A DNA stretch of 64,000 nt from AC-32 sp038237925 (lineage in GTDB: Bacteria > Actinomycetota > Thermoleophilia > Gaiellales > Gaiellaceae), in assembly GCA_038237925.1 (NCBI GenBank), contig JBBRYF010000001.1, positions 186,001 to 250,000 on the forward strand, read 5' to 3'. Under the pieces are notes generated by a model, which worked only from the letters and a program-made list of their open reading frames with translations, was not told the DNA's origin and ran no database searches. The stretch's first letter is position 1. The number at the start of each line of letters is the position of its first letter. Below, piece after piece: positions 8,587-16,589 of the stretch. Position numbers and translations under genes: made by a program.

Positions 8587-8960
8587 GTGGCCGCGGTGAT
8601 CGTGATGCCGCCGCGGGCCTTCTGCCGCAGCGTGACCTCGACCTTCTCGGCCGCCAGCTCGAGCGCGGCGGCGACGTCGTTCCGGATCCGGACGGCCAGC
8701 GCCTCGCAGAACGCGCCTTCGTTGCGGAAGGACGCCAGGTAGAGCTTGAGCGACTTCGACTCGAGGCACAGGCCGCCCGGCTGGTAGGCGATCGTGACCA
8801 CGTACATGTCGGGCTGACTCGTGATCGGACACATCGCGACCAGCTCGTCACTGGTCAGCTCCACGCGGGCCACGCCGGGGTTCGGGAAGGTCTCGAGCCC
8901 GGCGTAGTGGTCGGAGCCGGGGTGACCGAGGGCGACGAACTCGGTGGTGCGCTCGTTCAT
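8583..8960 (-). CDS. queF: QueF-type 7-cyano-7-deazaguanine reductase (preQ1 synthase)
   Basis: 125 residues of the tunnelling-fold family. The NADPH-binding QueF motif is present (ESKSLKLYL). The nucleophilic Cys is in MCPITSQPD, with the catalytic Asp at its end. Family role: NADPH-dependent reduction of preQ0 to preQ1 in queuosine synthesis. Two oddities: the usual F-H-E triad that follows reads FCEALA here, so a conserved His is Cys, and the protein ends soon after ARGGITI, shorter than the 150-165 residues of well-studied members. No other que genes are near. It is divergent from the gene at 8981 by 20 bp and overlaps the P450. Confidence 0.93.
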   Translation of the reverse strand: MNERTTEFVALGHPGSDHYAGLETFPNPGVARVELTSDELVAMCPITSQPDMYVVTIAYQPGGLCLESKSLKLYLASFRNEGAFCEALAVRIRNDVAAALELAAEKVEVTLRQKARGGITITAAT

Positions 8961-8980
8961 GGGGCGTACTGTACGCCGAC

Positions 8981-9346
8981 GTGAGGCGCGTCTACCTCGC
9001 CGGGCCGCCGTTCGCGGAGGAGTACCGCCGCCGGGCCACCGAGCTGCTGCAGGCGCGCGGCTGCGAGCCCGTCGACCCGATGCGCCGCGACTTCCGCGGG
9101 CGCACGGAGGGCAACGAGGCCGAGATCGTGGAAGGCGACCTCCAGGAGATCGAGTCCTGCGACGCCGTGCTCGCGGCGTTCACGTCGCCGGACGAGGGGA
9201 CGGCGATGGAGGCCTGGCACGCGCACACGCGCGGGATCCCGGTGGTCGCCTACACCGGCGGGACGCCCGCGCACCCGTGGACGGTCTTCGTCGCCGATTA
9301 CGTCTTCGCGGACCTGAGCGAAGCCGTCGACACCGTGGGCGGGTAG
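8981..9346 (+). CDS. nucleoside 2-deoxyribosyltransferase-like protein
   Basis: 121 residues starting RRVYLAGPPF, the beta1 strand and phosphate/sugar loop of the nucleoside 2-deoxyribosyltransferase fold. EIVEGDLQEIESCDAVLA and the DEGTAMEAWHAH segment (GTAxE, with the catalytic-type Glu) match, followed by GIPVVAYTGG. The fold is shared by DUF4406 and SLOG-like nucleotide-binding proteins, so a role in base exchange or nucleotide signalling/degradation cannot be separated from sequence. GTG start; its promoter region is shared with queF, only 20 bp away. Confidence 0.72.
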   Translation: MRRVYLAGPPFAEEYRRRATELLQARGCEPVDPMRRDFRGRTEGNEAEIVEGDLQEIESCDAVLAAFTSPDEGTAMEAWHAHTRGIPVVAYTGGTPAHPWTVFVADYVFADLSEAVDTVGG

Positions 9347-9352
9347 TCGTTG

Positions 9353-9395
9353 AGGATACCGAGAAGTATCTTACGAGACTACTCACTGGTATCCT
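9353..9395. promoter_or_regulatory. inverted repeats ahead of the ATPase gene, candidate operator
   Basis: AGGATACC (9353-9360) and GGTATCCT (9388-9395) form a perfect 8-base inverted repeat, and GATAC-CGAGAA-GTATC (9356-9371) is nested within it. The region is AT-richer than its surroundings and ends 10 bp before the ATPase ATG. It could be an operator or a terminator for the upstream gene; without a T-run I favour a regulatory site. Confidence 0.4.
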
Positions 9396-9404
9396 GCGGG
9401 ACTG

Positions 9405-10520
9405 ATGATCACCGACGTCAACCCGTTCGTCTACTCGCGCCCGATCGCTCCCGAGCAGATCGTCGACCGCGACGAGGAGACGCAGCTGCTGCTCAAGAAC
9501 GCGGTCGGCGGCCACTACGTCCGCCTCTACGCACCGCGCAAGTACGGCAAGACGAGCCTGCTGCGCCGCGCTCTCGCCGACGGCGAGCGGCAGGAGGGCC
9601 TCGTGCCCGTGCTCGTCGACCTCTACGGCATCGTCTCGCTCGCCGACGTGGCCGTTCGGTTCGAGCGTGCGTACGCGAAGGAACTGCGCGGCGCGATCCG
9701 CAGTCGCGTCGAGGAGTTCCTGCAAAAGACCGGCCTGGGCCTCTCGCTGGGCGCTTTCGGAATCAGCGCAAGGCTCCAGCTCGAGCCGAAGAGCGACCCG
9801 TTGCCGGCGCTCCACGCGCTGCTCGACCTGCCGTTGCGGCTCGAGGAGTCCGGCGGCTTTCGCGCGTACATCGCCCTCGACGAGTTCCAGGACGTGCGCA
9901 AGGTCCCGAGCCTCGACGGGATCCTGCGCAGCCACATCCAGTTTCAGGGCGACGTGGCCTCGTACGTCTTCGCCGGCTCGGAGCCGGGGCTGATGAAGCA
10001 GCTCTTCGAGCACAAGGAGGCGCCGCTGTACGGCTCGGCCGTGCCGGTAAGGCTCGGCCGGCTGCGCGACGAGGATCTCGCGGGCTACGTCGCCGATCGC
10101 TTCCGTGAGAGCAAGCGCACCGTCGGCGAGGCGCTGAACCCGCTGCTGGCCTCGGCCAAGGGCCATCCGCAGCGGGCGATGCTGCTCGCGCACAGGCTGT
10201 GGGAGGAGATCGAGCGGAAGGGAGCCGCGACGCTCGAGGACTGGGAACGGGCGCACGCGGCGGCGCTCGGTGAGCTGCAGCCGGAGTTCGAGGCTCAGTG
10301 GCGCAGCCTCGACACCTCCGAGCAAAGGACGCTGCGCGCGATCATCGCCGGCGAGGGCTCGCCGTATCGGGCCGCGGTGCTGGAGCGGGTCGCTCTGACG
10401 AAGACGAGCGCGCAGAAGGCGCTGCAGCGGCTGGGCGCGCGTGCGGAGATCGAGGCGGACGGACGCAGGCAGGCGATCGTCGACCCGCTCTTCGCGGAGT
10501 GGATCGCGGCGCTTGCCTGA
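9405..10520 (+). CDS. archaeal-type P-loop ATPase with C-terminal winged helix
   Basis: 371 residues. The start NPFVYSRPI and VDRDEE match the N-terminus of ATPase_2 (archaeal ATPase, STAND-related). Walker A-like loop APRKYGKTSLL (about residues 44-54), Walker B YIALDEFQD (about 163-171), sensor region YVFAGSEPGLM, then a helical lid and a C-terminal winged helix (SEQRTLRAIIAGEG to QAIVDPLFAEWI). Such ATPases are usually stand-alone with unknown partners; proposed roles are signalling or mobile-element control. ATG at 9405 follows short inverted repeats. No second gene in the unit. Confidence 0.85.
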   Translation: MITDVNPFVYSRPIAPEQIVDRDEETQLLLKNAVGGHYVRLYAPRKYGKTSLLRRALADGERQEGLVPVLVDLYGIVSLADVAVRFERAYAKELRGAIRSRVEEFLQKTGLGLSLGAFGISARLQLEPKSDPLPALHALLDLPLRLEESGGFRAYIALDEFQDVRKVPSLDGILRSHIQFQGDVASYVFAGSEPGLMKQLFEHKEAPLYGSAVPVRLGRLRDEDLAGYVADRFRESKRTVGEALNPLLASAKGHPQRAMLLAHRLWEEIERKGAATLEDWERAHAAALGELQPEFEAQWRSLDTSEQRTLRAIIAGEGSPYRAAVLERVALTKTSAQKALQRLGARAEIEADGRRQAIVDPLFAEWIAALA

Positions 10521-10780
10521 TCCCTCGGGACGGCGCACACGGCCTCGACACCCTCGAGCCCAGTGACAACGCTCAGCTCGCGGCGGAGACCGGTGCCACG
10601 GCCGCGGCGGCCGCGACGACGCTGTAGGCATCGCTGCCGGCGACGAGCCGGTCGGCGTGCTCGTGCCCTGCGACGACGAGAAAACGGTCAGGGCTCACGC
10701 GCACGCGAGCGATTGGGGGTTGTCGTAGCTATCTCCGGTCTCAAATGGTCGCGGCGGCGGGGAGCACGTATCGACCACGA
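10521..10780. other. gene-poor gap, with a possible 41-codon minus ORF
   Basis: Between the ATPase stop and the tetR operator no clear gene is seen. The only coding-like stretch is on minus, GTG at 10698 to TGA at 10573: 41 residues (PDRFLVVAGHEHADRLVAG, then an Ala/Val-rich end) with GC-biased third positions. It has no convincing Shine-Dalgarno or known domain and may be a gene fragment. Confidence 0.3.
10573..10698 (-). CDS. possible small ORF or gene fragment, unknown
   Basis: 41 residues from GTG at 10698. Codon bias resembles the neighbours, but length, lack of ribosome-binding site and absence of a known family keep this a weak call. It ends 50 bp beyond the convergent ATPase stop. 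Confidence 0.2.
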   Translation of the reverse strand: MSPDRFLVVAGHEHADRLVAGSDAYSVVAAAAAVAPVSAAS

Positions 10781-10796
10781 GACAGACTTGTCTGTC
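10781..10796. promoter_or_regulatory. TetR-type palindromic operator
   Basis: GACAGAC-TT-GTCTGTC is a perfect inverted repeat with 7-bp arms, 27 bp before the tetR ATG. It overlaps a plausible -35 (TTGTCT, 10788-10793); with an 18-bp spacer the -10 is TACGCT (10812-10817). Position and symmetry strongly suggest autoregulation by the TetR-family protein. Which other genes share the site is not visible, but the downstream amine operon is a candidate. Confidence 0.75.
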
Positions 10797-10823
10797 AAGG
10801 GGTAGAGGCGCTACGCTTCCCGC

Positions 10824-11411
10824 ATGACGCAAGCGGTCGCATCCATCCCCGTCAACGCGCGCGACCGGATTCTCACGAGCGCGTACGAGCTCTTCGCCCG
10901 CCACGGTGTTCGCGCTGTCGGCGTCGACGAGGTGATCAAGCGAGCCGATGTGGCCAAGGCGACGCTCTACCGGCATTTCGCGTCGAAGGACGACCTCGTG
11001 CTCGCCTTCCTCCAGCAGCGCGAGCAACTCTGGACGAAGGAGTGGGTCGAGGCCGAGGCACGGCGCCGCGGCGAGACGCCGGAGGAGCAGTTGCTCTCAA
11101 TCTTCGACATCTTCGACGAGTGGTTCCGCCGCGACGACTTCGAGGGCTGCTCGTTCATCAACATCCTGCTCGAGATGAACGACCGGGCCACTCCGATCGG
11201 CAAGGCGAGCGCGGTCCACCTGTCGAACATCCGCTCGATCATCCGCACGCTCGCGACCGAGGCCGGCCTTCGCGACCCGGAGCAGTTCGCGCATTCCTGG
11301 CACATCCTGATGAAGGGCTCGATCGTCGCCGCAGGTGAAGGCGACCACGACGCCGCCCGGCGCGCGCAGGCGATGGGCCGCCTGCTGATCGCGCAGTACC
11401 GCCCCGCCTAG
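10824..11411 (+). CDS. TetR/AcrR family transcriptional regulator
   Basis: 195 residues. N-terminal HTH: RDRILTSAYELFARHGVRAV, then GVDEVIKRADVAKATLYRHF with the recognition helix, and KDDLVLAFL. The C-terminal ligand domain includes the FEGCSFINILLEM segment common in actinobacterial TetR regulators of this branch. A perfect palindrome sits 27 bp upstream. The predicted -10 is only 7 bp before the ATG, so the message may be leaderless. It precedes the amine-catabolism operon by 127 bp on the same strand and may control it; the ligand is unknown. Confidence 0.94.
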   Translation: MTQAVASIPVNARDRILTSAYELFARHGVRAVGVDEVIKRADVAKATLYRHFASKDDLVLAFLQQREQLWTKEWVEAEARRRGETPEEQLLSIFDIFDEWFRRDDFEGCSFINILLEMNDRATPIGKASAVHLSNIRSIIRTLATEAGLRDPEQFAHSWHILMKGSIVAAGEGDHDAARRAQAMGRLLIAQYRPA

Positions 11412-11538
11412 TAGTAGGAGGGATTGGCGGAACGCCGCTCGCACCCCGAGGGCCTCGCGGTGTTTCGTCAAGCCCTCCACTATTGAGTTAGCGCCCCCGA
11501 CGCGAGAGAATCCCGCGCGTCAAGAATCGAGAGGGGGA

Positions 11539-13134
11539 GTGTTGGCGGATCACATGCACGACGACGGCAAGGACCGTAGCGTCCTCCATGCGCTCGGGTA
11601 TGCGCAGGAGCTGCGGCGCGGGATGTCGGGGTTCTCGAACTTCGCCATCTCGTTCACGATCATCTCGATCCTGTCGGGGACCCTCACGCTCTACTACGCA
11701 GGGATCGACTACGGCGGGTTCGTCATGGAAGCGTACGGCTGGCCGATCGTGTCGGTCTTCGTGCTGATCGTCGGCCTCGGGATGGCCGAAATAGCTTCCA
11801 AGTACCCGACTGCAGGCGGGCTTTACTACTGGGCCGCCAAGATGGGGGGCCCGGTCTGGGCGTGGTTCACTGGCTGGTTCAACCTCGTCGGCCAGATCGC
11901 GATTACCGCCGGGATCGACTACGGCGCTGCGATCTTCACCGACGCGCTCCTGAACCTGCTCTGGCCAGGCACCTTCCATTCCAGCGCACACGAGATCATC
12001 TACGTCTATGCGGTGATCCTCGGCCTGCACGCGGTGATGAACACCTTCGGCGTGCGGCTCGTTGCGATGCTGAACGACATCTCGGTGTGGTGGCATGTGC
12101 TGGGGGTGCTGATAATCGTCGGCGTCCTGATCTTCAAGCCGGATCATCATCAGTCGTTCTCCACCGTGTTCACGAAGACGGTGAACGCCAGCGGGTTCTC
12201 GCACAGCTGGCTCTGGTTCGTGCTCTTGCTGGGACTCCTGCAGGCCCAGTACACGTACACGGGCTACGACGCATCCGCGCATATGAGCGAGGAGACGCAG
12301 GGTGCTTCGCGCGCCGCCGCACGCGGGATCGTGATGTCGATCGTCGTGTCGGCGATCTTCGGCTACATCCTCGCGCTCGGCGTTACGTTTGCGATCCAGA
12401 AGATCGACAACGTCACGGGATCGGGGATCTTCGCCGTCAAGACGATCTTTCTCGACTCGTTGGGCCGCAAGGCTGCAGAGCTCGTTCTCTTCATCACCTG
12501 TCTGGCCCAGTTCTTCTGTGGCATGTCGTCGATTACATCGGCCTCTCGCATGCTCTATGCCTTCTCGAGGGACCGGGCGACGCCGGGACACCAGCTCTGG
12601 CGGCGTCTGAATGCTCAGCGCGTTCCGATCTTCGCGATCTGGGCGATCGCGGTGCTGGCGTTCCTGGCAGCGTTCCCCGCGTACTTCTCAAACGGCGTCG
12701 CCGCCGGAGCCGGCTATGTCGCCTACCTCGCGGTGACGTCGATCGCCGTCATCGCGCTCTACATCGCGTACGCGATTCCGATCTTCCTTCGGCTTCGCGC
12801 GGGCGATTCCTGGGAGCCCGGCGAGTGGACGCTAGGACGTTGGTACAGACCGATCGGGATAGTTGCCTGCCTCTGGGTGGCGTTCATCTCGGTGCTCTTC
12901 ATCATGCCGACGGTGCCAACAGGAGTCCCCTGGAACAAGGACTTCACGTGGCTTTCCTTCAACTACGCCCCGATAGCTGTTGGCGGGACGATCCTGCTCG
13001 TGGGCTCGTGGTGGCTCCTGTCGGCCCGGAAGTGGTTCACGGGCCCGATCGCGCAGGGCTCCGAGGAGGAGCTGGCGCGAATCGAGGCGCAGTACGGCGA
13101 CCAGAGGGGGGCCGACCCCGTCCCCGCGTCGTAG
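11539..13134 (+). CDS. APC-family amino acid/amine permease (PuuP-like)
   Basis: About 531 residues with 12 predicted membrane segments. The first, ELRRGMSGFSNFAISFTIIS, is the signature entry of the APC amino-acid/choline (BAT1/GABA permease) branch. AEIASKYPTAGGLYYWAAKM is the conserved TM2-TM3 region, and MSEETQGASRAAARGI matches the TM6-7 loop. It imports an amine or amino acid across the inner membrane. The start is uncertain: GTG at 11539, TTG at 11542 or ATG at 11554, with a purine-rich GAGAGGGGG just upstream. It heads a cluster with a gamma-glutamyl ligase, hydrolase, aldehyde dehydrogenase and SDR, so putrescine or a related amine is the likely substrate. Confidence 0.9.
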   Translation: MLADHMHDDGKDRSVLHALGYAQELRRGMSGFSNFAISFTIISILSGTLTLYYAGIDYGGFVMEAYGWPIVSVFVLIVGLGMAEIASKYPTAGGLYYWAAKMGGPVWAWFTGWFNLVGQIAITAGIDYGAAIFTDALLNLLWPGTFHSSAHEIIYVYAVILGLHAVMNTFGVRLVAMLNDISVWWHVLGVLIIVGVLIFKPDHHQSFSTVFTKTVNASGFSHSWLWFVLLLGLLQAQYTYTGYDASAHMSEETQGASRAAARGIVMSIVVSAIFGYILALGVTFAIQKIDNVTGSGIFAVKTIFLDSLGRKAAELVLFITCLAQFFCGMSSITSASRMLYAFSRDRATPGHQLWRRLNAQRVPIFAIWAIAVLAFLAAFPAYFSNGVAAGAGYVAYLAVTSIAVIALYIAYAIPIFLRLRAGDSWEPGEWTLGRWYRPIGIVACLWVAFISVLFIMPTVPTGVPWNKDFTWLSFNYAPIAVGGTILLVGSWWLLSARKWFTGPIAQGSEEELARIEAQYGDQRGADPVPAS

Positions 13135-13158
13135 ACTCGCGTCAGGACTGGAATCGCA

Positions 13159-13186
13159 GAGGGAGCCGGTTCGCGCCGGCTCCCTC
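13159..13186 (+). terminator. hairpin between permease and ligase genes, attenuator-like
   Basis: GAGGGAGCCGG and CCGGCTCCCTC form a perfect 11-bp stem with a 6-base loop in the 70-bp gap after the permease stop. No T-run follows (GGTCTTCGG). It could lower downstream expression or stabilise the permease message; the ligase ATG is 18 bp further on. Confidence 0.45.
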
Positions 13187-13204
13187 GGTCTTCGGGAGAG
13201 AGCG

Positions 13205-14536
13205 ATGCTGAGCGTCGAGGAGCTGAGAGCCGAAGTCGAGCGGGGCGAGATCGACACCGTCGTCGTCGCGTTCACCGACATGCAGGGCCGCCTGCTGGGC
13301 AAGCGCGAGCACGCGGAGTTCTTCCTCGAGGAGTCCGCCGAGCACGGCCTCGAGGGCTGCAACTACCTGCTGGCGCTCGACATGGAGATGGACCCGCAGG
13401 CCGGCTACGAGATGGCCAGCTGGGAGCAGGGCTACGGCGACTTCGTGCTCACGCCGGATCTCTCGACGCTGCGTCGCGTGCCGTGGCTGGAGGGGACGGC
13501 GTTCGTGCTCTGCGATGTCGGCTGGGCCGACGGCTCGCCGGTCCTGGCCTCGCCGCGTCAGGTGCTGCGCGCCCAGGTCGAGCGGGCGCGGGCGGCGGGC
13601 TACGAACCGATGATGGGCTCGGAGCTCGAGTTCTACCTCCTCAAGGAGAGCTACGAAGAGGCGCACGCGAAGCACTACCGTGATCTGACCCCGTCGGTGC
13701 CGTACATCCTCGACTACCACATCCTCGCGACGAGCTTCGACGAGCCGCTGATCCGCGAGATCCGCAACCACATGCAAGCGGCCGGGATCAAGGTCGAGAG
13801 CTCGAAAGGCGAGGCGTGGCCGGGCCAGCAAGAGATCAACTTCCGCTACGCCGACGCGCTGACGATGGCCGACAACCACGCGATCTACAAGAACGGAGCC
13901 AAGGAGATCGCGCAGCAGAACGGCTGCTCGATCACGTTCATGGCCAAGCCCGACCACTCGTGGATCGGCAGCTCTTGCCACGTTCACGCGAGCCTCTGGC
14001 GTGACGGCGAGAACGTGTTCGCCGGCGAGGGCGAGCTCTTCGACCGCTTCCTGGCCGGCTGGATCGCGTGCACGAAGGAGCTCGCGCTGTTCCTGGCGCC
14101 GACGATCAACTCCTACAAGCGGTATGCCGCCGGCTCCTGGGCGCCGACGTCGCTCGCTTGGGGCCGCGACAACCGCACGTGCGGATTCCGCATCGTGGGG
14201 CACGGCGGCTCGCGGCGGGTCGAGACCCGTATCCCCGGCGGCGACGCCAACCCGTATCTCGCCTTCGCGGCCCTGATCGCGGCCGGGCTCTACGGGATCG
14301 AGCACGAGTTGGAGCCGCCTCCGGCGCTCGAGGGCAACGCGTACGAGTCCGACGCCGAACGGTTCCCGAGCACGCTTCGCGAGGCGATCGACGCGCTCGA
14401 GAACGGAACGATGGCGCGGGCCGCACTCGGCGACGCGGTCGTCGACCACTACCTCAACTACGGCCGCGTCGAGCAGCGGCTCTTCGACGAGGCCGTGACC
14501 TGCTGGGAACGCGAACGGCTTTTCGAACGCGGATGA
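13205..14536 (+). CDS. glutamine-synthetase-family gamma-glutamyl-amine ligase (PuuA-like)
   Basis: 443 residues, the GS fold. N-terminal beta-grasp: TVVVAFTDMQGRLLGKR. Metal Glu in MMGSELEFYLL; ammonia/amine and Mg site at GQQEINFRYADALTMADN; His-x-His in GSSCHVHASLW; substrate Arg in TRIPGGDANPYL and NRTCGFRIVG. No adenylylation loop is evident, as in GSIII/PuuA-type enzymes. The likely reaction is ATP-dependent gamma-glutamylation of an amine. ATG at 13205 was taken, not the longer frame, because homologues start at the EELRAEVERGEID helix. Its stop overlaps the next start (ATGA). Confidence 0.92.
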   Translation: MLSVEELRAEVERGEIDTVVVAFTDMQGRLLGKREHAEFFLEESAEHGLEGCNYLLALDMEMDPQAGYEMASWEQGYGDFVLTPDLSTLRRVPWLEGTAFVLCDVGWADGSPVLASPRQVLRAQVERARAAGYEPMMGSELEFYLLKESYEEAHAKHYRDLTPSVPYILDYHILATSFDEPLIREIRNHMQAAGIKVESSKGEAWPGQQEINFRYADALTMADNHAIYKNGAKEIAQQNGCSITFMAKPDHSWIGSSCHVHASLWRDGENVFAGEGELFDRFLAGWIACTKELALFLAPTINSYKRYAAGSWAPTSLAWGRDNRTCGFRIVGHGGSRRVETRIPGGDANPYLAFAALIAAGLYGIEHELEPPPALEGNAYESDAERFPSTLREAIDALENGTMARAALGDAVVDHYLNYGRVEQRLFDEAVTCWERERLFERG

Positions 14537-15243
14537 GACCGCTCGTCGGGATCACGACGTACGTCACGCCGGCCAAGTTCGGGTCGTGGGAGGAGCTGAC
14601 GGCGCTCGTGCCGGCCGACTACGTGCGCGCGGTCGAGCGCGCCGGCGGCCGCGCGTTGCTCGTCCCGCCGAGCGACGACGGTGTCGAGGAGACGCTCGAG
14701 GCGCTCGACGCGCTGATCTTCTCCGGCGGCTCCGACCTAGACCCCGAGACGTACGGCCAGGAGGCGCACCCGGAGACGAAGGGCGTCGTCGAGGGGCGGG
14801 ACCGCGCGGAGCTCGCCCTCCTCCAAGCCGCCCTCGCGCGAGACATGCCCGTGCTCGCCGTCTGTCGCGGGTCGCAGGTGCTGAACGTCGCCCTCGGCGG
14901 CGACCTCGTCCAGCACTTGCCCGACGTGGTCGGAGACGAGAAGCACAAGCACACGCCGGGCGAGTACGCCGACCACGAAGTTGACGTCCTGCCCGAGACG
15001 CGGCTCGGCGCGCTGCTCGGCGACCGCGCGCCGGTCAAGTCGCACCATCACCAGGGCTTCGGGCGGCTGGGCTCGGGCCTGCGCGAGTCCGCGCGCGCCG
15101 ACGACGGGACGATCGAGGGGCTGGAGGATCCCTCGCGCCGCTTCGCGCTCGGCGTGCTCTGGCATCCCGAGGCGGGCGAGGACATGCGGCTCTTCGAGGC
15201 GCTCGTCGAGGAGGCGCGCCGCTACCGTGAGGAGCGGCCGTGA
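14533..15243 (+). CDS. class-I amidotransferase-like gamma-glutamyl-GABA hydrolase (PuuD-like)
   Basis: 236 residues of peptidase C26. RPLVGITTYV opens the domain; FSGGSDLDPETYG is typical; the nucleophile is in LAVCRGSQVLNVALGG, and the catalytic His-x-Glu is in GVLWHPEAGEDM. In the Puu pathway it hydrolyses gamma-glutamyl-4-aminobutyrate to glutamate and GABA. The ATG overlaps the ligase TGA, and the stop overlaps the next GTG, so the operon is translationally coupled. The specific amide here is inferred from context. Confidence 0.92.
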   Translation: MRPLVGITTYVTPAKFGSWEELTALVPADYVRAVERAGGRALLVPPSDDGVEETLEALDALIFSGGSDLDPETYGQEAHPETKGVVEGRDRAELALLQAALARDMPVLAVCRGSQVLNVALGGDLVQHLPDVVGDEKHKHTPGEYADHEVDVLPETRLGALLGDRAPVKSHHHQGFGRLGSGLRESARADDGTIEGLEDPSRRFALGVLWHPEAGEDMRLFEALVEEARRYREERP

Positions 15244-16589
15244 GCATCACGGTCGTCAATCCCGCCACCGAGGAGCCGATCGCCGAGCTCGAGGAGGCGG
15301 GTGTCGACGAAACCGACGCGGCGGTTGCGCGCGCGCGAGACGCCTTCCCGGCCTGGCGAGCGGTCGCACCGGCCGATCGCGCGCGGCTGCTGAGACGCCT
15401 GGCGACCCTCGTCGAGGAGCATGCCGAAGAGCTCGCGCTGCTCGAGACGCGCAACGTCGGGAAGCCGATCTCGGACTCCCGCGGAGAGGTCGGGATGGTC
15501 GCGGAGGTCTTCCACTTCTACGCGGGCGCCGTCGACAAGCACCACGGCGAGACGATCCCCGTGGCCGGTGGCGTCGATCTCACCTTCCATGAGCCGCTCG
15601 GCGTGGTCGGCCTGATCGTGCCGTGGAACTTCCCGCTCAACATCTCGAGCTGGAAGCTCGGGCCCGCGCTCGCCTGCGGGAACACGGTCGTGCTGAAGCC
15701 CGCCGAGCTGACCCCGCTCTCGGCGCTCAGGCTGGCGGAGCTGGTGCTGGAAGCCGGGATCCCGGAGGGCGTCGTCAACGTCCTCGCCGGGCCTGGTCGC
15801 GTGGTCGGGCAGCGGCTGGCCGAGCACCCAGACGTCGCGAAGATCGGATTCACGGGGTCGACGGAGGTCGGCCGCGGCGTGATGCAGGCGGCCGCCGGGA
15901 CGATCAAGCGCGTCACGCTCGAGCTCGGCGGCAAGTCCGCGAACGTCGTGTTCGCCGACGCCGACCTCGAGCGGGCAGCCGCGGCGGCGCCGTCCGCCGT
16001 ATTCGGCAACGCCGGCCAGGACTGCTGCGCACGCTCCCGGATCCTCGTAGAGGGCTCGGCGTACGACCGCTTCGTGTCGCTGCTGGTCGACGCCACCGCC
16101 GCCGTGCGCGTCGGCGACCCCGAGGACGACGCAACCGAGATGGGGCCGCTGATCTCGGCCGCCCAGCGCGAGAGCGTGTCGTCCTATGCCGACGACGGGG
16201 CCCTCTATCGCGGAGACGCACCCGAAGGTGCAGGCTTCTGGTTCCCGTGCACGCTGGTCGAGGCGTCGAACGACGATCGCGTGGCGCGCGAGGAGGTGTT
16301 CGGCCCGGTCGCCGCGGTGATCCCCTTCGAGGACGAAGCGGACGCGATCCGGATCGCGAACGACACACCCTACGGGCTGTCTGGATCGATCTGGACCGAG
16401 AACGGCGCCCGTGCGATGCGGGTTGCCCGCGCGCTCGAGACGGGCGCCCTCTCCGTCAACACGAACACGTCGGTTCGGCCCTCGACACCCTTCGGCGGCT
16501 TCAAGCAGTCCGGCTTCGGCCGCGAGCTCGGGATGCACGCGCTCCAGGGCTACTCGGAGATCAAGAACGTGTTCGTCTCCACCGACTGA
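15240..16589 (+). CDS. NAD(P)-dependent aldehyde dehydrogenase (PuuC-like)
   Basis: 449 residues. NAD site: IVPWNFPLNISSWKLGPALA; Lys in NTVVLKPAE; GFTGSTEVGRGVM; the general-base Glu in LELGGKSANVVF; nucleophilic Cys in GNAGQDCCARSR (the second Cys of the pair aligns best). C-terminal EEVFGPV and FGGFKQSGFGRELG are typical. It oxidises an aminoaldehyde, likely gamma-glutamyl-aminobutyraldehyde or a relative. GTG start overlaps the hydrolase stop. Slightly short for the family (about 480), with a compact loop around residue 320. Confidence 0.93.
   Translation: MSITVVNPATEEPIAELEEAGVDETDAAVARARDAFPAWRAVAPADRARLLRRLATLVEEHAEELALLETRNVGKPISDSRGEVGMVAEVFHFYAGAVDKHHGETIPVAGGVDLTFHEPLGVVGLIVPWNFPLNISSWKLGPALACGNTVVLKPAELTPLSALRLAELVLEAGIPEGVVNVLAGPGRVVGQRLAEHPDVAKIGFTGSTEVGRGVMQAAAGTIKRVTLELGGKSANVVFADADLERAAAAAPSAVFGNAGQDCCARSRILVEGSAYDRFVSLLVDATAAVRVGDPEDDATEMGPLISAAQRESVSSYADDGALYRGDAPEGAGFWFPCTLVEASNDDRVAREEVFGPVAAVIPFEDEADAIRIANDTPYGLSGSIWTENGARAMRVARALETGALSVNTNTSVRPSTPFGGFKQSGFGRELGMHALQGYSEIKNVFVSTD

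Noticed and set aside
10563..10805. 80-residue plus-strand frame before tetR
   Set aside because: Arg-rich shadow composition and it runs through the operator and promoter of tetR.
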